Source: Schlegelella_A sp031360885 (lineage in GTDB: Bacteria; Pseudomonadota; Gammaproteobacteria; Burkholderiales; Burkholderiaceae_C). Taken from it: DNA of 64,000 bases. The stretch is taken from assembly GCA_031360885.1 (NCBI GenBank), contig JANMCC010000094.1:9488-73487 (forward strand), read 5' to 3'. Shown here piece after piece: positions 62,915 to 64,000 of this stretch. Position numbers and translations under genes: made by a program. The notes under the pieces were generated by a model that saw only the letters and a program-made list of their open reading frames with translations, was not told the origin of the DNA and did not search any database. Positions within the stretch are counted from its first letter, which is position 1, and each line of letters starts with the position of its first letter.

Positions 62915-64000
62915 TCAGGGCGACGGGCGCTTCATGTCGCAGGACGTCGGCGTGCTGGCGATGTAGGGCTCGAGGTACTTGACCGGGGCGAAGGTGAAGC
63001 CGGTGTTCTCGACGCTGTAGCTGTTCTTCGCGTCGACCTTCTGCCACTTCGAGATCCACAGGCCCTGCTGCATCTGGTGGTCGGTCTTCCGGATCTGGCT
63101 GTCGCCGTTGAAGCCCTTGAAGCTCAGGCCCTCCATCGCGCCCGCGACCTTCATCGGATCGGTCGACTTGGCCTTGGCCATCGCCTCGCCGAGCAGGACG
63201 ATCGCGTTGTAGATCGAGAAGGTGTACATGTCGTCGTTGTACTTCTTCTTGTAGGCGTCGACGAGCTGGCGGACCTCGCCGCTGTAGTTCGAGTGGTTGT
63301 AGGCGATCTGGTAGACCTCGAGCTCGCCGCCTGCGGCCAGCGCGGTGGGCGTGCCCGAGACGCCGGCGTAGTAGGCGAAGATCGGCACCTTGAGGCCGGA
63401 GTCGTTGAGGGCCTTGATCAGGAGCGTCATGTCCTGGCCCCAGTTGCCGGTGACGATGGCGTCGGCGCCCGATTGCTTGATCTTGGCGACGTACGGCGCG
63501 AAGTCCTTGACCTGGCCGAGCGGATGCAGGTCGTCGCCGACGATCTTGGCGTCGGGCCGGTTGCGCGCCATGCCTTCCTTGAAGAACTTCGAGACCTGCT
63601 GGCCGTGCGAGTAGTTCTGGTTGATCAGGTAGACCTTGGAGACCTTGGGCTGGTCCTTCATGAACGCGGTCAGCGCGGCCATCTTCATCGACGTGTCGGC
63701 GTCGAGGCGGAAGTGCGAGAAGGTGCACTTCTCGTTGGTCAGCACGGGATCGACCGCCGCGTAGTTGAAGTAGACGATCTCCTTGCCCGGATTGCGCTCG
63801 TTGTGCTTGGCGACGGCGTCGGCCAGCGGCACGGCGACGTTCGAGCCGTTGCCCTGGGTCACGTAGCGAAAGCCCTGGTCGGCGGCGGCCTTGAGCAGGT
63901 TGAGCGCTTCCTGCGGCGAGCTCTTGCTGTCCATGCCGACGACTTCGAACTTGACGCCGGCCGGGTTCTTGGCCGAGAAGTGCTCGGCCACGAGCTGCCA
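62915..64000 (-). CDS. livK: ABC transporter substrate-binding protein LivK-like, N-terminus beyond window
   Basis: The frame is open to the window edge (WQLVAEHFSAKNPAGVKFEV), so the N-terminus with signal peptide is missing. The rest is a type I periplasmic-binding-protein fold: DQGFRYVTQGNGSNVAVPLA, YLINQNYSHGQQVSKFFKEG, IKQSGADAIVTGNWGQDM. It captures branched-chain amino acids or another small carboxylate or amide for the LivHMGF importer. The exact substrate cannot be told. Confidence 0.9.
   Translation of the reverse strand, partial: WQLVAEHFSAKNPAGVKFEVVGMDSKSSPQEALNLLKAAADQGFRYVTQGNGSNVAVPLADAVAKHNERNPGKEIVYFNYAAVDPVLTNEKCTFSHFRLDADTSMKMAALTAFMKDQPKVSKVYLINQNYSHGQQVSKFFKEGMARNRPDAKIVGDDLHPLGQVKDFAPYVAKIKQSGADAIVTGNWGQDMTLLIKALNDSGLKVPIFAYYAGVSGTPTALAAGGELEVYQIAYNHSNYSGEVRQLVDAYKKKYNDDMYTFSIYNAIVLLGEAMAKAKSTDPMKVAGAMEGLSFKGFNGDSQIRKTDHQMQQGLWISKWQKVDAKNSYSVENTGFTFAPVKYLEPYIASTPTSCDMKRPSP

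Overview
The window is GC-rich, densely packed DNA from a betaproteobacterium, most likely of the order Burkholderiales. Three things point there: the block thrS-infC-rpmI-rplT-pheS-pheT-ihfA-merR-tRNA-Pro, three copies of a GC-rich dispersed repeat of the kind scattered through Comamonadaceae and Rubrivivax/Leptothrix-type genomes, and betaproteobacterial-looking copA/copZ and liv/fad gene sets. No CRISPR array, complete insertion sequence, rRNA or recombinase gene was seen.

Layout. 1-2.2 kb: a PAP2 phosphatase (cut by the window edge) and an MFS exporter, both on the minus strand. 2.3-6.9 kb: soeABC, a cytoplasm-facing membrane sulfite dehydrogenase. 7.4-14.5 kb: minus-strand sugar-phosphate operon gnd-tal-pgm-fba-tkt. 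15-20.3 kb: plus-strand CBS-domain gene, phosphoketolase xfp, an internally deleted ackA and an RNB-family ribonuclease, with overlapping stop/start codons from xfp to the RNB gene. Together these could reroute sugar phosphates to acetyl phosphate, but the acetate kinase has lost its middle. 20.3-34.7 kb: an accessory region of metal-handling and small membrane genes in which many genes are broken (truncated, internally deleted, frameshifted, and in one case partly inverted). It also carries an intact CopA exporter with a copper chaperone and two divergent MerR/CueR-type promoters, and an unusual P1B ATPase whose usual metal-ligand residues are replaced (CPD instead of CPC/CPH; Ser-x-x-Ser instead of Cys-x-x-Cys in its HMA-like domain). 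This variable region ends at tRNA-Pro.

34.9-42.8 kb: conserved translation and nucleoid core genes, with a candidate threonine-codon leader peptide and terminator upstream of thrS and a non-canonical AUC start proposed for infC. 42.9-47.1 kb: four minus-strand genes for a HupE/UreJ-type membrane protein carrying an EF-hand loop, a TPR protein, a small lipoprotein and a DUF4331 protein. 47.3-48.1 kb: a DUF1223 thioredoxin-fold protein. 48.2-59 kb: a minus-strand lipid and acyl-CoA catabolic cluster (FadJ-like protein, thiolase, acyl-CoA dehydrogenase, two SDRs, thioesterase, quinone-oxidoreductase-like MDR protein, desaturase, GST), with a palindromic operator candidate in front of it. One dispersed-repeat copy lies inside the acyl-CoA dehydrogenase reading frame. 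59.1-64 kb: livF-livG-livM-livH and the start-truncated livK of a branched-chain amino acid type ABC importer.

The strongest leads are the CPD/SxxS P-type ATPase with its stand-alone SxxS partner, the phosphoketolase operon with a deleted ackA, the hydrolase gene with an inverted middle, the thrS attenuator candidate and the in-frame repeat insertion.
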